DNA from: a virus
Direction: 5' to 3' (one strand)
Length of the DNA stretch: 64,000 nucleotides
Virus record (IMG/VR): IMGVR_UViG_3300025098_000012
Location: 124,001 to 188,000 of that record
Below, in pieces: positions 34,301 through 42,755 of this stretch. Made by a program: the position numbers and the translations under genes. Position 1 is the first letter of the stretch. The number at the start of each line of letters is the position of its first letter. Below the pieces are notes generated by a model that saw only the letters and a program-made list of their open reading frames with translations, was not told where the DNA came from and did not search any database.

Positions 34301-37300
34301 CCACCATTGCTTTAAGCTCACCCGAAATAGCTTTAGCTTCGTCTTTGTACTTTCGCTGTATAGCACGAGGCATACGAGTAGTAAGAGTACGAGACTTGAG
34401 TTTCAAGAGCTTCGGCAAGTGGACATCTTCGTAAGCAACACCGAAATCTGGATCAACAGAGATGTCCATCTTGGGTGCAAAGTAAGCATTTTCTTTGACC
34501 CAATTGTGGAACTGTCCTTGTAGCTCCTTATTTGGCTTCAGTGCAACCATACGACCTGCGAGAACAACACCGTATTTGTTTGCAAAGGCTTTTTCACTCT
34601 TTGCAGTAGGAACTTCACCTTTAGCTAGTGTAGCGAGCCTATAAAGGTCAACAGGATCACGATCAAGAGCAGAAGCAGTCAAGAAAACTTTGCGAGGGTG
34701 TCCAAGAGATGACACAGCATAGTTTTTGTCCTTACCTGTATTGCCCTTCTCAAAGATCTCATTGATCTCATCAAAGAAACAGGCATAGTATCTGTCTTGG
34801 TACTTCTTATTCAAAGCAGGAGAGGACTTAGCCTTAGCTTGCTTCTTGAGTTTGTTGTACTGCCTACGAGACTTAGCAAGCTCCTTCTTCTTCGCATCCT
34901 TTTCAGAAGGTGAGAGAGCAGGATAAGAAACAAGTTCTTGGACGATTTTCGTTTCAGTTCTTCGAGAGGCTGTACGAACGATTGTAGGGTCAATCAAGTT
35001 GCCGATTTGGAAATCAACTTCTTTTCTCGAAACCTCACGACCGTTCTTATACTTAACCTCATAGGTAATGGTCGCTTCTTTGCCATGATGTTTGTTTTCA
35101 CGAGCTAGACGGTTTGTCTCAGCAACAACCTCTTTACCGTTATCCATGTCTAAGATGAGGTCGTCAATGCCTTCGGAACTCCTAAAGTCTGCAACAAAAT
35201 CCTCATAAGACATCTCGTCAATGCGATCAAGAACGATCTGTTGCCAGTTTGGAGTTGTCTCAACTTCACCGTCAGCTCGAACAAAATCATCCCCACCTGT
35301 AACCATAAAGTTAAGGACTTCTTTCTTCAAGTTTCCGACAAGGCTCTTAGGTGAAACATAGAGGAATCTACGATTTGCCCCTTCGCCACCTTCTTCCATA
35401 CCCTCATTGATTGCTTTTTTAATCGCAACGAGAGAGGTAAGAGTCTTACCAACACCTGTATCAAGAGCAATAACGCCCTGCATACCCGATGCTTCGAGCC
35501 AAGCAGCCGCTTCCTTTTGTTTGTTATTGAACTTGAGAGGCTTATTGTTTGGTAGCTTTTTAACAAAACCACCAAGAGTTTCGGGAGTGAAACGCTCTGT
35601 ATTCTCAACAGTAGTAGCGTTCTCTTTCGCTCTAAGTTTAGCGTAATACTCGTCCATAAACTTAGAGGCAGACTCACTTAAAGCTACCGAACCAAGAGAG
35701 TCACGAATAGTCTCAAAGTCTTCAGCAGAGAAAGTGAAGAAGGGGTTCTTATTCATGTGTCCAGTAGGGAGAGTTGGATCTTTCACAACATTAATTGAAG
35801 AAATCTTGCTCGCAAGATCCTTCATAATGTTTCGGTCAGCCTTACTAGCATTTTCACCAGGTACACCGAGTGTAAGAACACCTGTCTTTGGGTTGACCGT
35901 AATGTAAGGCTCAATAAGTCTTTGCTTATAAGTCCAAGAGTCTCCATCTTTGATCTTATCTACAGTACGAGCATTTCCCTTGTTATCAAAAGCGATGCGA
36001 TCTGTTTCAACCTTGACCGAGCGACCACCTTCTTTTTTAACATAGCCACCCTCAATAAAGCGACCTTCCATGTTTAAGATGGTGTCGAGTTCATATCCAG
36101 CGTATCGACCCTCAACAACGATCTCCCTGTCCTTACCCTCCGAGTCTTTCAGAGTAACAAGACGGAAAGTTTTGCTCAGACCTTCTGACCCCTTAATCTC
36201 TCTGAATGAAGGGGTTAAAACTTTGTCTTTAAGACTTGGGTCAAGGTCGGGGTTTCTTCCAAGATTGATACGGTTCAAGGCTTCTTGTAAAAGATCCTTG
36301 TAGTGTACAGGATTGTAGGTGCTTCCCGATGGGTACTTGAAGCAAGCAATCTTAACCTTACGGTCTTTGTAAACAACCTTATTACCATCCCAATCGGGGT
36401 AATTTTCGACTGTGATTGTTTCGGTTGTGATCTTCGGCTGTGTAAGCCTTTCTTTCTTTTTGTCTTTACGATTCTTAATAACCTTTTTAGCGAGTGCTTC
36501 CATGTTATTAAAGCGTTTATATGTGTTGCCTAGCTCATCAGTAAAGTCACTGCTATAAACACCTTTAACAAGAGGCTTCATAGCGAGTCGGTAGTTGAAA
36601 ACTTCCGTACTATGAGCGGCTTTATTCTCACAGATCGCTCTGAACTCTAAGAGCTTGTCGAACAACCTAACAGCTCGGTTGTAAAACTTGAGGCGAGACT
36701 TAGGCACTTTATATCTAAAGTTAGGCATACCTGCTTGGTTGTAGCCTGCTTCTGGCTCACCATTAGGAAGTTTTCCATATCCCTCTTTAAACTGAGGGAT
36801 AGAGAACGCTCTAGCGTTCACTTTAGCTAAAGAAATCCGACTAATGATGAGATCATTCTTCTCTTTTTCACCAGGCTCGTAGGAAAGGAAAGGTTTACCA
36901 CTCTCATCCTTTTGAACTGAACACTTGGGAGCAACGAAAAATTCTTTTGGATCAGTATTAGATCCGTAGACAGTATCTTCAGCCACTAAGCTCTCTAAAG
37001 CAAGAATGATCTCTTTATCCTTCTTAGAGAAAACAGGTGTTTTAGGCTTGCTTCGAGGCTTAGGGATCTTGGTTGCTTGTTGATCGTAAGCAACGGTGAG
37101 ATACGCTACACCTTTGTCTCTGCCCTCTGTGATATATACAGGCTGAGTTTCTACATGATAACCTTGCTCAAGTAGAGAAGATTTGAGCTTCGCATCTCGA
37201 AGTTTCTTCAGTCTTTCAGCTTTTTTGATCTCACCTGCGACCATCTCACTTGAGTTGGCGATCAGTTCACTGATTTCATCTCCTACAGAGAACTGCACAT

Positions 37301-37904
37301 ACCGAATGTTAAACTTAGGGTTACTTTTAACTTCGGTGAGGACATTGATGCCGAGCATATTGAAGCATTGTTTAATGAAATCTGCGTAGAAGCCGACTGT
37401 TCTCTTATAATCTGAACTTCCTGCGGCTCCCTTGAGCATACCTACGATCTGATTGATGTCAGTCCCTGTAAGGGCCCCTGCCAATCCCATGTTGATGTTC
37501 TTGTCAATGACTTTGAGTCGAGCTTCAATTTTGGTTGCAAGCTCTCTTGTGCCTTTTGGGGCTTTCATTGCATACTTTTGAAGCAAGTATCTCCAACTTT
37601 TTGCAAAGTCTTGTCTGAGTGTAGACATGGGAAAAGGAGGTCTACCTGCTTTAAGCCCACCTTCATAAAGCATCTTAAAGTATTCATCAATAAGACAAAT
37701 GTTGTAGTAGATCTCAAATGTGTCAGTTACTTCTTTGCGTCTGACTTTGACGATCTGACCTTCGATGGGATTACCATCTTCATCTGTCTGCTCAACCTGC
37801 TCCCCTTTTGCGTTTAGGACAGGAACATAAGCAAAGTTCTTGACCACCATATCATAGAGCTGACCTCTATATGGCTTGACTATGCGATTTCTTCTTACAG
37901 CCAT
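31359..37904 (-). CDS. Giant SF2 helicase-like protein (about 2,181 residues)
   Basis: A single very large protein. The first 800 residues have no domain I recognise. A helicase core of SNF2/strawberry-notch/DarB-like type follows: Walker A IALDTGVGKTLTSLVAIKKA near residue 815, a DEIN-type motif II in FFDEINEIFE near 1048, motif III-like FLTASALDRD near 1071, and motifs V-VI SDNYARGFNFQTF and QRTARAYRGGQAQQ near 1380-1415. A GNAT-like stretch (KKIDCLAAGSPGDG, WPKFGFTMNIG) lies near 1730-1765 and a small KOW-like segment near 1860. The start at MAVRRNR follows AAAGGAGAACACA. It may be packaged and injected to protect phage DNA, as DarB does; that is inference. Confidence 0.85.
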   Translation of the reverse strand: MAVRRNRIVKPYRGQLYDMVVKNFAYVPVLNAKGEQVEQTDEDGNPIEGQIVKVRRKEVTDTFEIYYNICLIDEYFKMLYEGGLKAGRPPFPMSTLRQDFAKSWRYLLQKYAMKAPKGTRELATKIEARLKVIDKNINMGLAGALTGTDINQIVGMLKGAAGSSDYKRTVGFYADFIKQCFNMLGINVLTEVKSNPKFNIRYVQFSVGDEISELIANSSEMVAGEIKKAERLKKLRDAKLKSSLLEQGYHVETQPVYITEGRDKGVAYLTVAYDQQATKIPKPRSKPKTPVFSKKDKEIILALESLVAEDTVYGSNTDPKEFFVAPKCSVQKDESGKPFLSYEPGEKEKNDLIISRISLAKVNARAFSIPQFKEGYGKLPNGEPEAGYNQAGMPNFRYKVPKSRLKFYNRAVRLFDKLLEFRAICENKAAHSTEVFNYRLAMKPLVKGVYSSDFTDELGNTYKRFNNMEALAKKVIKNRKDKKKERLTQPKITTETITVENYPDWDGNKVVYKDRKVKIACFKYPSGSTYNPVHYKDLLQEALNRINLGRNPDLDPSLKDKVLTPSFREIKGSEGLSKTFRLVTLKDSEGKDREIVVEGRYAGYELDTILNMEGRFIEGGYVKKEGGRSVKVETDRIAFDNKGNARTVDKIKDGDSWTYKQRLIEPYITVNPKTGVLTLGVPGENASKADRNIMKDLASKISSINVVKDPTLPTGHMNKNPFFTFSAEDFETIRDSLGSVALSESASKFMDEYYAKLRAKENATTVENTERFTPETLGGFVKKLPNNKPLKFNNKQKEAAAWLEASGMQGVIALDTGVGKTLTSLVAIKKAINEGMEEGGEGANRRFLYVSPKSLVGNLKKEVLNFMVTGGDDFVRADGEVETTPNWQQIVLDRIDEMSYEDFVADFRSSEGIDDLILDMDNGKEVVAETNRLARENKHHGKEATITYEVKYKNGREVSRKEVDFQIGNLIDPTIVRTASRRTETKIVQELVSYPALSPSEKDAKKKELAKSRRQYNKLKKQAKAKSSPALNKKYQDRYYACFFDEINEIFEKGNTGKDKNYAVSSLGHPRKVFLTASALDRDPVDLYRLATLAKGEVPTAKSEKAFANKYGVVLAGRMVALKPNKELQGQFHNWVKENAYFAPKMDISVDPDFGVAYEDVHLPKLLKLKSRTLTTRMPRAIQRKYKDEAKAISGELKAMVAKYRDLRHKLHTMKDTDGEFFDRTKSKAYQDLTKATSKVRTALNKLIRISSEGMFKADVGSKVFKDNRTEKCLYFCSNLKLAESVIKKNSKIRKDKVHAVLWAKEIIFYQNGEIVAKVEEKDNMSVDAFDEKYLDTGIYTKMASEEEEDTETESTWAMDISKKYVKENSTLATAVCSDNYARGFNFQTFTKVIHLDRGKGFDSELLKQRTARAYRGGQAQQVEEIYIDATFAPDSDSEGTVSDNARGLKVDLKNARSLERRELQSGKTYQTFIWDEDDWVLSDTFTFTLEGDGSEVVEAKVNEIFNTMGYVTPVDLPSAEEPIKRIVLEEGMDIKERATVKDDFDMLSIDQIKSLVNEADQDFFQDIIVNGLKSDLTKRLDARVSDTGVAIKTPAMMRAVLDPTEENCIRAEKELEEYDANPLSHITYDPGRYDDADLWLAGRFNRDGSSLTKKQKQIIDLMGGPQLANFFMGDTRGDISSGAIRLEGNRYIERARVKIQSDRISNDYVKAKPCAPRGFSPRFLFAEIVTAKRMGIKKIDCLAAGSPGDGTYSGYAVWPKFGFTMNIGLSNLLGRVPNNSPNQVYVQAVKKIMGDPGRVDLLKLLVITADIVTMKVKKSDADAYKNAMQAWEEAKKNALGERPVLPPQGRWQVGDRVKADGERLQRIAPQMFGVEGEVYRVDVNGNIGIRLDDGTTHTISGSNDFISLITPRTAVDTTALLEEMNGWDLRSSEYDTDNPKPPKPKAKKSTDYGVAVGEKLWGLYGGGGSMTLYLEDGTPSMKIANAYLKKKALEANLDVNDFLNTPLDLLNIEDPWCWEQEVDQISVKGQNLKWTEVVSQYPEAYRTAWYAHKGLREKIERLCGSEKVFKAHMKKYDLIDPQTNHRTPAPGRRSLQSRAVGQEQSSNKEYSVENVQQRVKLGSEFNASDMRLWEDSQDPCLQAIWEQLRLENYQGQIVAELIEGEEDPDLIEAQKARKDK

Positions 37905-37963
37905 TGTGTTCTCCTTTGGGTTTAAAATCCACACTGATAGAGGTTTGATAAAAGAACTACAAA

Positions 37964-38215
37964 TCAATCTTCTATGATGTAGCCTTGCTTCCTTAGCTTG
38001 ATAGTTAAGTGTGCGAGTTTGATAGGGTCGTTGGAACTGACCACAATTTTATGATCTTCAATGATGCTTACATCCCAATCTTCTTTTTGAAGGTTGCGTA
38101 TAAACTTTTCCCCGAAAGGATACTCTTGAGGGTGGATCGTAATGTCATATTTCTGAGTCATCACCTCAGCGACCCATCTCTTCACGATGTCTTTAGGTAA
38201 GATTTTATCCGTCAT
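37964..38215 (-). CDS. Small unknown protein
   Basis: An 83-residue alpha/beta protein (ILPKDIVKRWVAEVM, HKIVVSSNDPIKLAHLTIKL) whose start overlaps the stop of the sigma-like gene by ATGA, so the two are coupled. No family recognised. Confidence 0.75.
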   Translation of the reverse strand: MTDKILPKDIVKRWVAEVMTQKYDITIHPQEYPFGEKFIRNLQKEDWDVSIIEDHKIVVSSNDPIKLAHLTIKLRKQGYIIED

Positions 38216-38778
38216 AAAATTACCTTTTTCCGATCCACCTCTTCTGGTAGAACTCTAAGGAGAGTGATGTTTTCACTTATAACTTTAAATGTATTGTACA
38301 CATCGCTTAATTTTGGAGATTGTTCCATAGCCTTTAAACACTTCAAGTATCTGTATCTGATCTTTCCTTGTGTATCACCTAAAAGACGAGCCACATAGCT
38401 TTGGCTAGAGTAGGTATATAAAAGAACTAATACTTCGATGTCTTTGCTGTCGATAAAAAAACTAGAAAGTAAATCTCTTAGTTCAGCCTCCTCATAAATT
38501 GTTATTTGTGCGTATATCTTCAACCTCTCTAATCCTCTATTAACCCTATAATGGACATTTGGTTGAGTATACCCAAAGATTTTTCCGAGATATGCTTGGC
38601 TGAGTCCATGCAATAGGTGTAGCTCAACCATATCAGCTTCAACAGGTGAAACTTTGCTCATGTGTTCTAGGATTGAATGTATCTTTTCAATCTGATCATC
38701 TGGAACATAATTTGGAGTTGGGCAAGTATGGAGTCCCTGCGAGTCCGAAAATATCTGTTCCATTAACTTCTGATCCAT
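38212..38778 (-). CDS. Sigma-factor region-4-like protein, duplicated
   Basis: A 188-residue protein with two sigma-70 region 4-like helix-turn-helix segments: LHLLHGLSQAYLGKIFGYTQ with NVHYRVNRGLERLK, and VLLYTYSSQSYVARLLGDTQ with KIRYRYLKCLKAM. The repeats are about 75 residues apart. The normal region 2 is not evident. It may direct RNA polymerase to the phage AATAGTTTATTTATA promoters, as T4 gp55 does for late promoters; this link is inference. Adjacent to the NusG-like gene. Confidence 0.65.
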   Translation of the reverse strand: MDQKLMEQIFSDSQGLHTCPTPNYVPDDQIEKIHSILEHMSKVSPVEADMVELHLLHGLSQAYLGKIFGYTQPNVHYRVNRGLERLKIYAQITIYEEAELRDLLSSFFIDSKDIEVLVLLYTYSSQSYVARLLGDTQGKIRYRYLKCLKAMEQSPKLSDVYNTFKVISENITLLRVLPEEVDRKKVIL

Positions 38779-38782
38779 TTTT

Positions 38783-39301
38783 TTAAGCCCCTTCTACGGA
38801 TAAACAATCTATAGTGTGTATGATTTCTACACTCCTAAAAGACAGGTGGATAGCGTACATTCGTACATCGCCATCTCTCCAAGTCATCACTACCTCTCCC
38901 TCAAAGCTCTTAAAAGGACCAGATTTTAATCGAACATAGTCTCCTTGTTTGAAAGAACCCCCTAGATTATCCACTTGCTTGACCATTCTCTTCAAATCAG
39001 AGTCGGGGATCACTCCCATACTCATAAGGCCAGTGCGAGAATCTAGTTGAGAGATGATGTCTCTTACTAACCCACATTGCTTTAAACTATAATACTCAAC
39101 AGCACCATACCCACTCTTGATGAAGATATACCCTTCCATTAACCAAATAGGTTCATGGTATCTCTGAACCATCAAAGGTATGTATACATCATCAACATTA
39201 AAAGCAGTGTTGGAAACAATTCTATCTTTGAGCGACCCTTTTAGGGCTTCTTCTTCGCCTTTAGTTGAAAGCTCAAGGACAACCCACGAAGTTTCTCTCA
39301 T
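38783..39301 (-). CDS. NusG/RfaH-like transcription factor
   Basis: A 172-residue protein. The N-terminal part resembles an NGN domain (TSWVVLELSTKGEEEAL, VDDVYIPLM, IWLMEGYIFIKSG). The C-terminal part has a KOW block, FKQGDYVRLKSGPFKSFEGE, then a beta segment IHLSFRSVEII. NusG homologues travel with RNA polymerase and control pausing and termination. A phage copy beside a sigma-like gene suggests control of phage transcription. Length is normal for NusG. Confidence 0.75.
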   Translation of the reverse strand: MRETSWVVLELSTKGEEEALKGSLKDRIVSNTAFNVDDVYIPLMVQRYHEPIWLMEGYIFIKSGYGAVEYYSLKQCGLVRDIISQLDSRTGLMSMGVIPDSDLKRMVKQVDNLGGSFKQGDYVRLKSGPFKSFEGEVVMTWRDGDVRMYAIHLSFRSVEIIHTIDCLSVEGA

Positions 39302-39328
39302 AGATAACTCACAGTAAAAAGAATGGTG

Positions 39329-40522
39329 TTAAATAGATACCATTCCTTTTACCATCTTGCTAAAATCCGATAGCGAAAGTTGTTTCTTAGGCGGTACTTT
39401 ATCCACCTGTGGTTCTGAAACAGCGATTTTTTCTTCAGAAATTGCTTGATGCACTTGTAGGGTTTGTACACCGCCGATCTTCCACTTCAACAAATCACAC
39501 TTGAACATACCACCTGTCGGTCTAATCGGACGACTCGCTAAACTGTCTGCAAGACTTAATAAAGGCATACCATACTTATCCCAAATCTCTTGCAAAAGAG
39601 GTCTGTTCCAATATGGGGGTGGCACACCTGCCTTCATACCTAGAGAAATAGCAAACATACACGCAGATTGCAACCTGTCATAAGCAATACCCACAGGAGT
39701 CGATTGCAATAACTCATCGACCAAGCTCAAAGACTTAGAGTTGTCACTCAACAAGAGCTGACAGATAACATCATTACGATCTACATGGAGATATGCCCTC
39801 ACACCTAGTAGACCCACCACACCCTCATTCGAGGAAGCTACACCCTCAATCGCTTTTAAAGCATCTCGAATATGACCCTCTGTGAAGTCAGCTATTAAAA
39901 CCAACGCTTCACGCTCATACTCGAAGCCTTCCCACTCACACACCTTTTGTAAGCGATCTGCTATTTCTTCTGAGTCCACATGGCGAATGATGAACGCAGG
40001 AGCACACCTACTCAACACAGTCTGTCTCATCTTCTCTGGTTCGGTAGTGGCAAATATACAGACGAGCTTCTTATCGAAGCTACCCCGATCATTCTCCTCC
40101 ATCGGCTTCAATAGAGCATCGAGTGCATCCTTAGATAACTGATGGGCCTCATCAAAGAGGTAGAGCTTCTTCTTCCCCGAAAATGAAGAATACCCTAGTT
40201 CCTCTAAGAGCTTCTTCACATCTGCTTTACCACTATTCGTAGCCGCATCTACCTCAATGAATGAGTCATGGCTACCTATTAACATCGCTTTACATGAATG
40301 ACATTCATCACAAGGCTCTCCATTAACAGGAGAGCCACACAATAAAGCACGAGCCATGATCCGACCTAGAGTGGTCTTGCCCGAACCATAAGGACCAGCG
40401 AATAGATAAGACTGTCTCCAACCTGCGTCTGACTTGACAAAGCCTTTGAGCGTTTGGATGGTAGCCTTTTGACCAAGCACATCGCTGTATGTTCTCGGTC
40501 TGTATTTGGTGTCTAAGGACAT
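39329..40522 (-). CDS. Clamp loader ATPase (DnaX/gp44-like)
   Basis: A 397-residue AAA+ protein that loads the sliding clamp. It has YRPRTYSDVLGQ at the start, Walker A AGPYGSGKTT (42-51), a zinc site LCGSPVNGEPCDECHSC, Walker B LFDEAHQLSKDAL, and sensor SRCAPAFIIR. The zinc finger is DnaX/tau-like rather than T4 gp44-like. GAGGAGAGAAG precedes the start. A fragment of this gene start is duplicated at 29776. Confidence 0.92.
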   Translation of the reverse strand: MSLDTKYRPRTYSDVLGQKATIQTLKGFVKSDAGWRQSYLFAGPYGSGKTTLGRIMARALLCGSPVNGEPCDECHSCKAMLIGSHDSFIEVDAATNSGKADVKKLLEELGYSSFSGKKKLYLFDEAHQLSKDALDALLKPMEENDRGSFDKKLVCIFATTEPEKMRQTVLSRCAPAFIIRHVDSEEIADRLQKVCEWEGFEYEREALVLIADFTEGHIRDALKAIEGVASSNEGVVGLLGVRAYLHVDRNDVICQLLLSDNSKSLSLVDELLQSTPVGIAYDRLQSACMFAISLGMKAGVPPPYWNRPLLQEIWDKYGMPLLSLADSLASRPIRPTGGMFKCDLLKWKIGGVQTLQVHQAISEEKIAVSEPQVDKVPPKKQLSLSDFSKMVKGMVSI

Positions 40523-40597
40523 CTTCTCTCCTCTCGTATAGGTACATATACCTTTATACTATTTCGAGAAGATTTAAGACCCTTAGAAGGGATAAGA

Positions 40598-41077
40598 TTA
40601 AATAACCTCTATCATCCAACCACGACCTAGACCGCCACCAAAAGATCCACGAGATGTCTGTAAGTAATCTTTGATAGCATACGCTATATCAACATCACCC
40701 TCAAAGCGATCTTCCAAGTCATGAATACCTGCGTTCATATATATATCATCCATCTCAACGGGATGGCTTGCTTCTACTGCTAATGCAAAGTCAAAAAGAC
40801 TCACATTGCAAGACCAATGGTTATCTGGACAGATAAAGTTGATCTTTGATCTTTCTCCATTAGGGATGATGTTTACAACACATCGACCTGTTGCTTGGCT
40901 TTTGACCATTGAAAGTAGCTCTTGGACTGTCATCCTCTCCACTTCGTTTCTTGGTGATCCTGTAGAGATTGACACCTTGATCTTCGAGCTTGCTGTACGA
41001 TTTGAAGCTGTTTTGGACTCAAGTCGAGCAATCCTTTGCTCAAGGTCTTTGATGATTTCACTAGCAGATCTTCTCAT
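40598..41077 (-). CDS. Tagged protein 6, paralogue of tagged protein 4
   Basis: A 159-residue protein starting MRRSASEIIKDLEQRIARLE, then SKTASNRTAS. The body (KIKVSISTGSPRNEVE, VVNIIPNGERSKINFI, DYLQTSRGSFGGGLGRGW) is paralogous to the protein at 29213. The upstream reading from 41113 is rejected in favour of the tag ATG with AATGGAG. It lies directly upstream of the clamp loader. Function unknown. Confidence 0.88.
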   Translation of the reverse strand: MRRSASEIIKDLEQRIARLESKTASNRTASSKIKVSISTGSPRNEVERMTVQELLSMVKSQATGRCVVNIIPNGERSKINFICPDNHWSCNVSLFDFALAVEASHPVEMDDIYMNAGIHDLEDRFEGDVDIAYAIKDYLQTSRGSFGGGLGRGWMIEVI

Positions 41078-41124
41078 GGTTTTTCTCCATTGGTTTAAGG
41101 TTAAAGAGATCACTTATGAGAGGG

Positions 41125-41139
41125 TATAAATAAACTACA
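41125..41139 (-). promoter_or_regulatory. Promoter-like motif TGTAGTTTATTTATA
   Basis: AATAGT-type motif 47 bases before tagged gene 6, followed by the shared leader CTCATAAGTGATCTCTTT. Confidence 0.6.
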
Positions 41140-41183
41140 AATAAAGTACCATTAGCATGATGTTGTTTCCTCATCTGTCTCTA

Positions 41184-41456
41184 TTACCCGATCAGACTCT
41201 TGAAGATGCTTTTGTCGAGAGGCTTCATGGTGATCTCACCATTCTTCATAGTGGCTGATTGTGCATCAAGTACCCAAGCACCCTTCTCAGAAGGTACGAT
41301 TTGGATTTGATACTGCACCCCGTCCTCGTAGTTCATCTTCTCCTCAGAGAAAGAGGGAAGTGGAGTACAGAAGAGAGTCGGTGAGTTCCCATGTGGCAGA
41401 GCATTTACTGCCTCTTTTAGATCATTAAGAGTAGGGATGATAGTTGGTTGTAGCAT
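41184..41456 (-). CDS. Small unknown protein
   Basis: A 90-residue protein, likely beta-rich in the C-terminal half (VQYQIQIVPSEKGAWVLD). AAGGAGAAAAT precedes the ATG and a GTAACCCC-type promoter motif lies 54 bases upstream. No family recognised. Confidence 0.75.
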   Translation of the reverse strand: MLQPTIIPTLNDLKEAVNALPHGNSPTLFCTPLPSFSEEKMNYEDGVQYQIQIVPSEKGAWVLDAQSATMKNGEITMKPLDKSIFKSLIG

Positions 41457-41510
41457 ATTTTCTCCTTATTGAGAGTGGAAGTTGGTGGGCTTCATTGCCC
41501 CGATACTATG

Positions 41511-41528
41511 ATATAGATAAGGGGTTAC
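41511..41528 (-). promoter_or_regulatory. Promoter-like motif GTAACCCCTTATCTATAT
   Basis: Consensus GTAACCCC-type motif directed at the gene starting at 41456; the intergenic region also serves the divergent SbcC-like gene. Confidence 0.6.
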
Positions 41529-41579
41529 ACACCACATTCTCGGTATCATTCATATAAAGGGAATGGGAGACAAGACACC

Positions 41580-42701
41580 ATGCAAGTTAAAATAGAAAAC
41601 TACCAATCAATCAAACACGCTGAGTTTGAGGTCAAAGGTCTGACTGTCATTACAGGACCGAATAACACAGGCAAGTCTGCTTGTGCGAGAGCCATTGCAG
41701 GTGCTTTCTCTAACGCTAGGGGTTATTCTCATGTTCGCAAAGGTGAAAAGTCATCAAAAGTCTCCATCGACTTTGATGATGGCAACTCGGTCATTTGGGA
41801 AAAGGGAAAAGGGGTCAACAAATATGAGATCAACGGACAAAAGCTAGATAAGGTTGGATCAAAGACTCCCGATGAACTTGATGACTTAAACATTATTTCA
41901 GTAGATGTAGATGGAAAAACTGTCTGGCCTCAGATAGCTAGACAGTTTGAACAAATCTTCTTGCTTGATATGCCCCCTAGTGTCCTCTCTAGTGCCTTGT
42001 CTGATGTCAAGACGATAGAAGCCTTAGAGAAAGCCTCAAGTTTCTCTAGGAGCGAAACTAAGAGCCTTAATCAACGCATTAAGATTAAGCATGAGGACTT
42101 AGAGTATGAGCGTAAACGATTACCTAAGTTCAATGAACTGTCAGACGCAGAAAAAGCAATCAATCATATAAATGATCTTGAGGGGTCGATTAAGACCCTT
42201 GAAGAAAGAGTTAAAAAGCTAGAGGCAATCAAAGAAAAGAGAGAAAACCTTATGTTTCAAACACAGTTCGTATCTGCCTTGCAAAATGTACACTTTCCAC
42301 AGGTCAACCCACATGACTTCATGGGGATCAAAGACCTTGAGCGTATCCGTAGAGAAAAGAACCGACTAAGGATCATGGAAGGTATCGTAGGTGTCGGCTT
42401 AACATCATTCCCATCTTTGCCCGATGTGGAGGTCAAAGACCATAGACCACTTGAGCGAGTCTTGAATAAGCGTAAAGAGCTTGACCAAACAATCAAGTCA
42501 ATCTCTATGCTAGAGGTCGAACTACCAAAAGTAGATACCACTATCGAGAATGACCTCAAAATCGCTTCGGAACGCTTTGAACTGTTCAGTCGCATCTCTC
42601 GCACCGAACGAGAGGTAGAAAAGCTCACAGAGGAGCTTGACGCTATCAAATGCGAGATTGGTGATACTTGTCCTTTATGTGAACAAGGTATCGACCACTA
42701 A
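41580..42701 (+). CDS. SbcC/Rad50-like half-ATPase ending at a zinc hook
   Basis: A 373-residue protein with SMC/Rad50 N-terminal features: VKGLTVITG, Walker A GPNNTGKSA (26-34), then coiled coil from about 150 to 355, ending CPLC (364-367) and EQGIDH. In full-length SbcC or T4 gp46 the CxxC hook is in the middle and a second coiled coil with Walker B follows; here the protein stops at the hook. No Walker B half is visible next door. It may dimerise through the hook or act with SbcD (62922), but it may instead belong to a distinct short phage family. Confidence 0.8.
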   Translation: MQVKIENYQSIKHAEFEVKGLTVITGPNNTGKSACARAIAGAFSNARGYSHVRKGEKSSKVSIDFDDGNSVIWEKGKGVNKYEINGQKLDKVGSKTPDELDDLNIISVDVDGKTVWPQIARQFEQIFLLDMPPSVLSSALSDVKTIEALEKASSFSRSETKSLNQRIKIKHEDLEYERKRLPKFNELSDAEKAINHINDLEGSIKTLEERVKKLEAIKEKRENLMFQTQFVSALQNVHFPQVNPHDFMGIKDLERIRREKNRLRIMEGIVGVGLTSFPSLPDVEVKDHRPLERVLNKRKELDQTIKSISMLEVELPKVDTTIENDLKIASERFELFSRISRTEREVEKLTEELDAIKCEIGDTCPLCEQGIDH

Positions 42702-42755
42702 CTCACTTTGTCTCTTCTTTAATCACTTTGAGGACTGAGATTTCTAGCGAGTATA

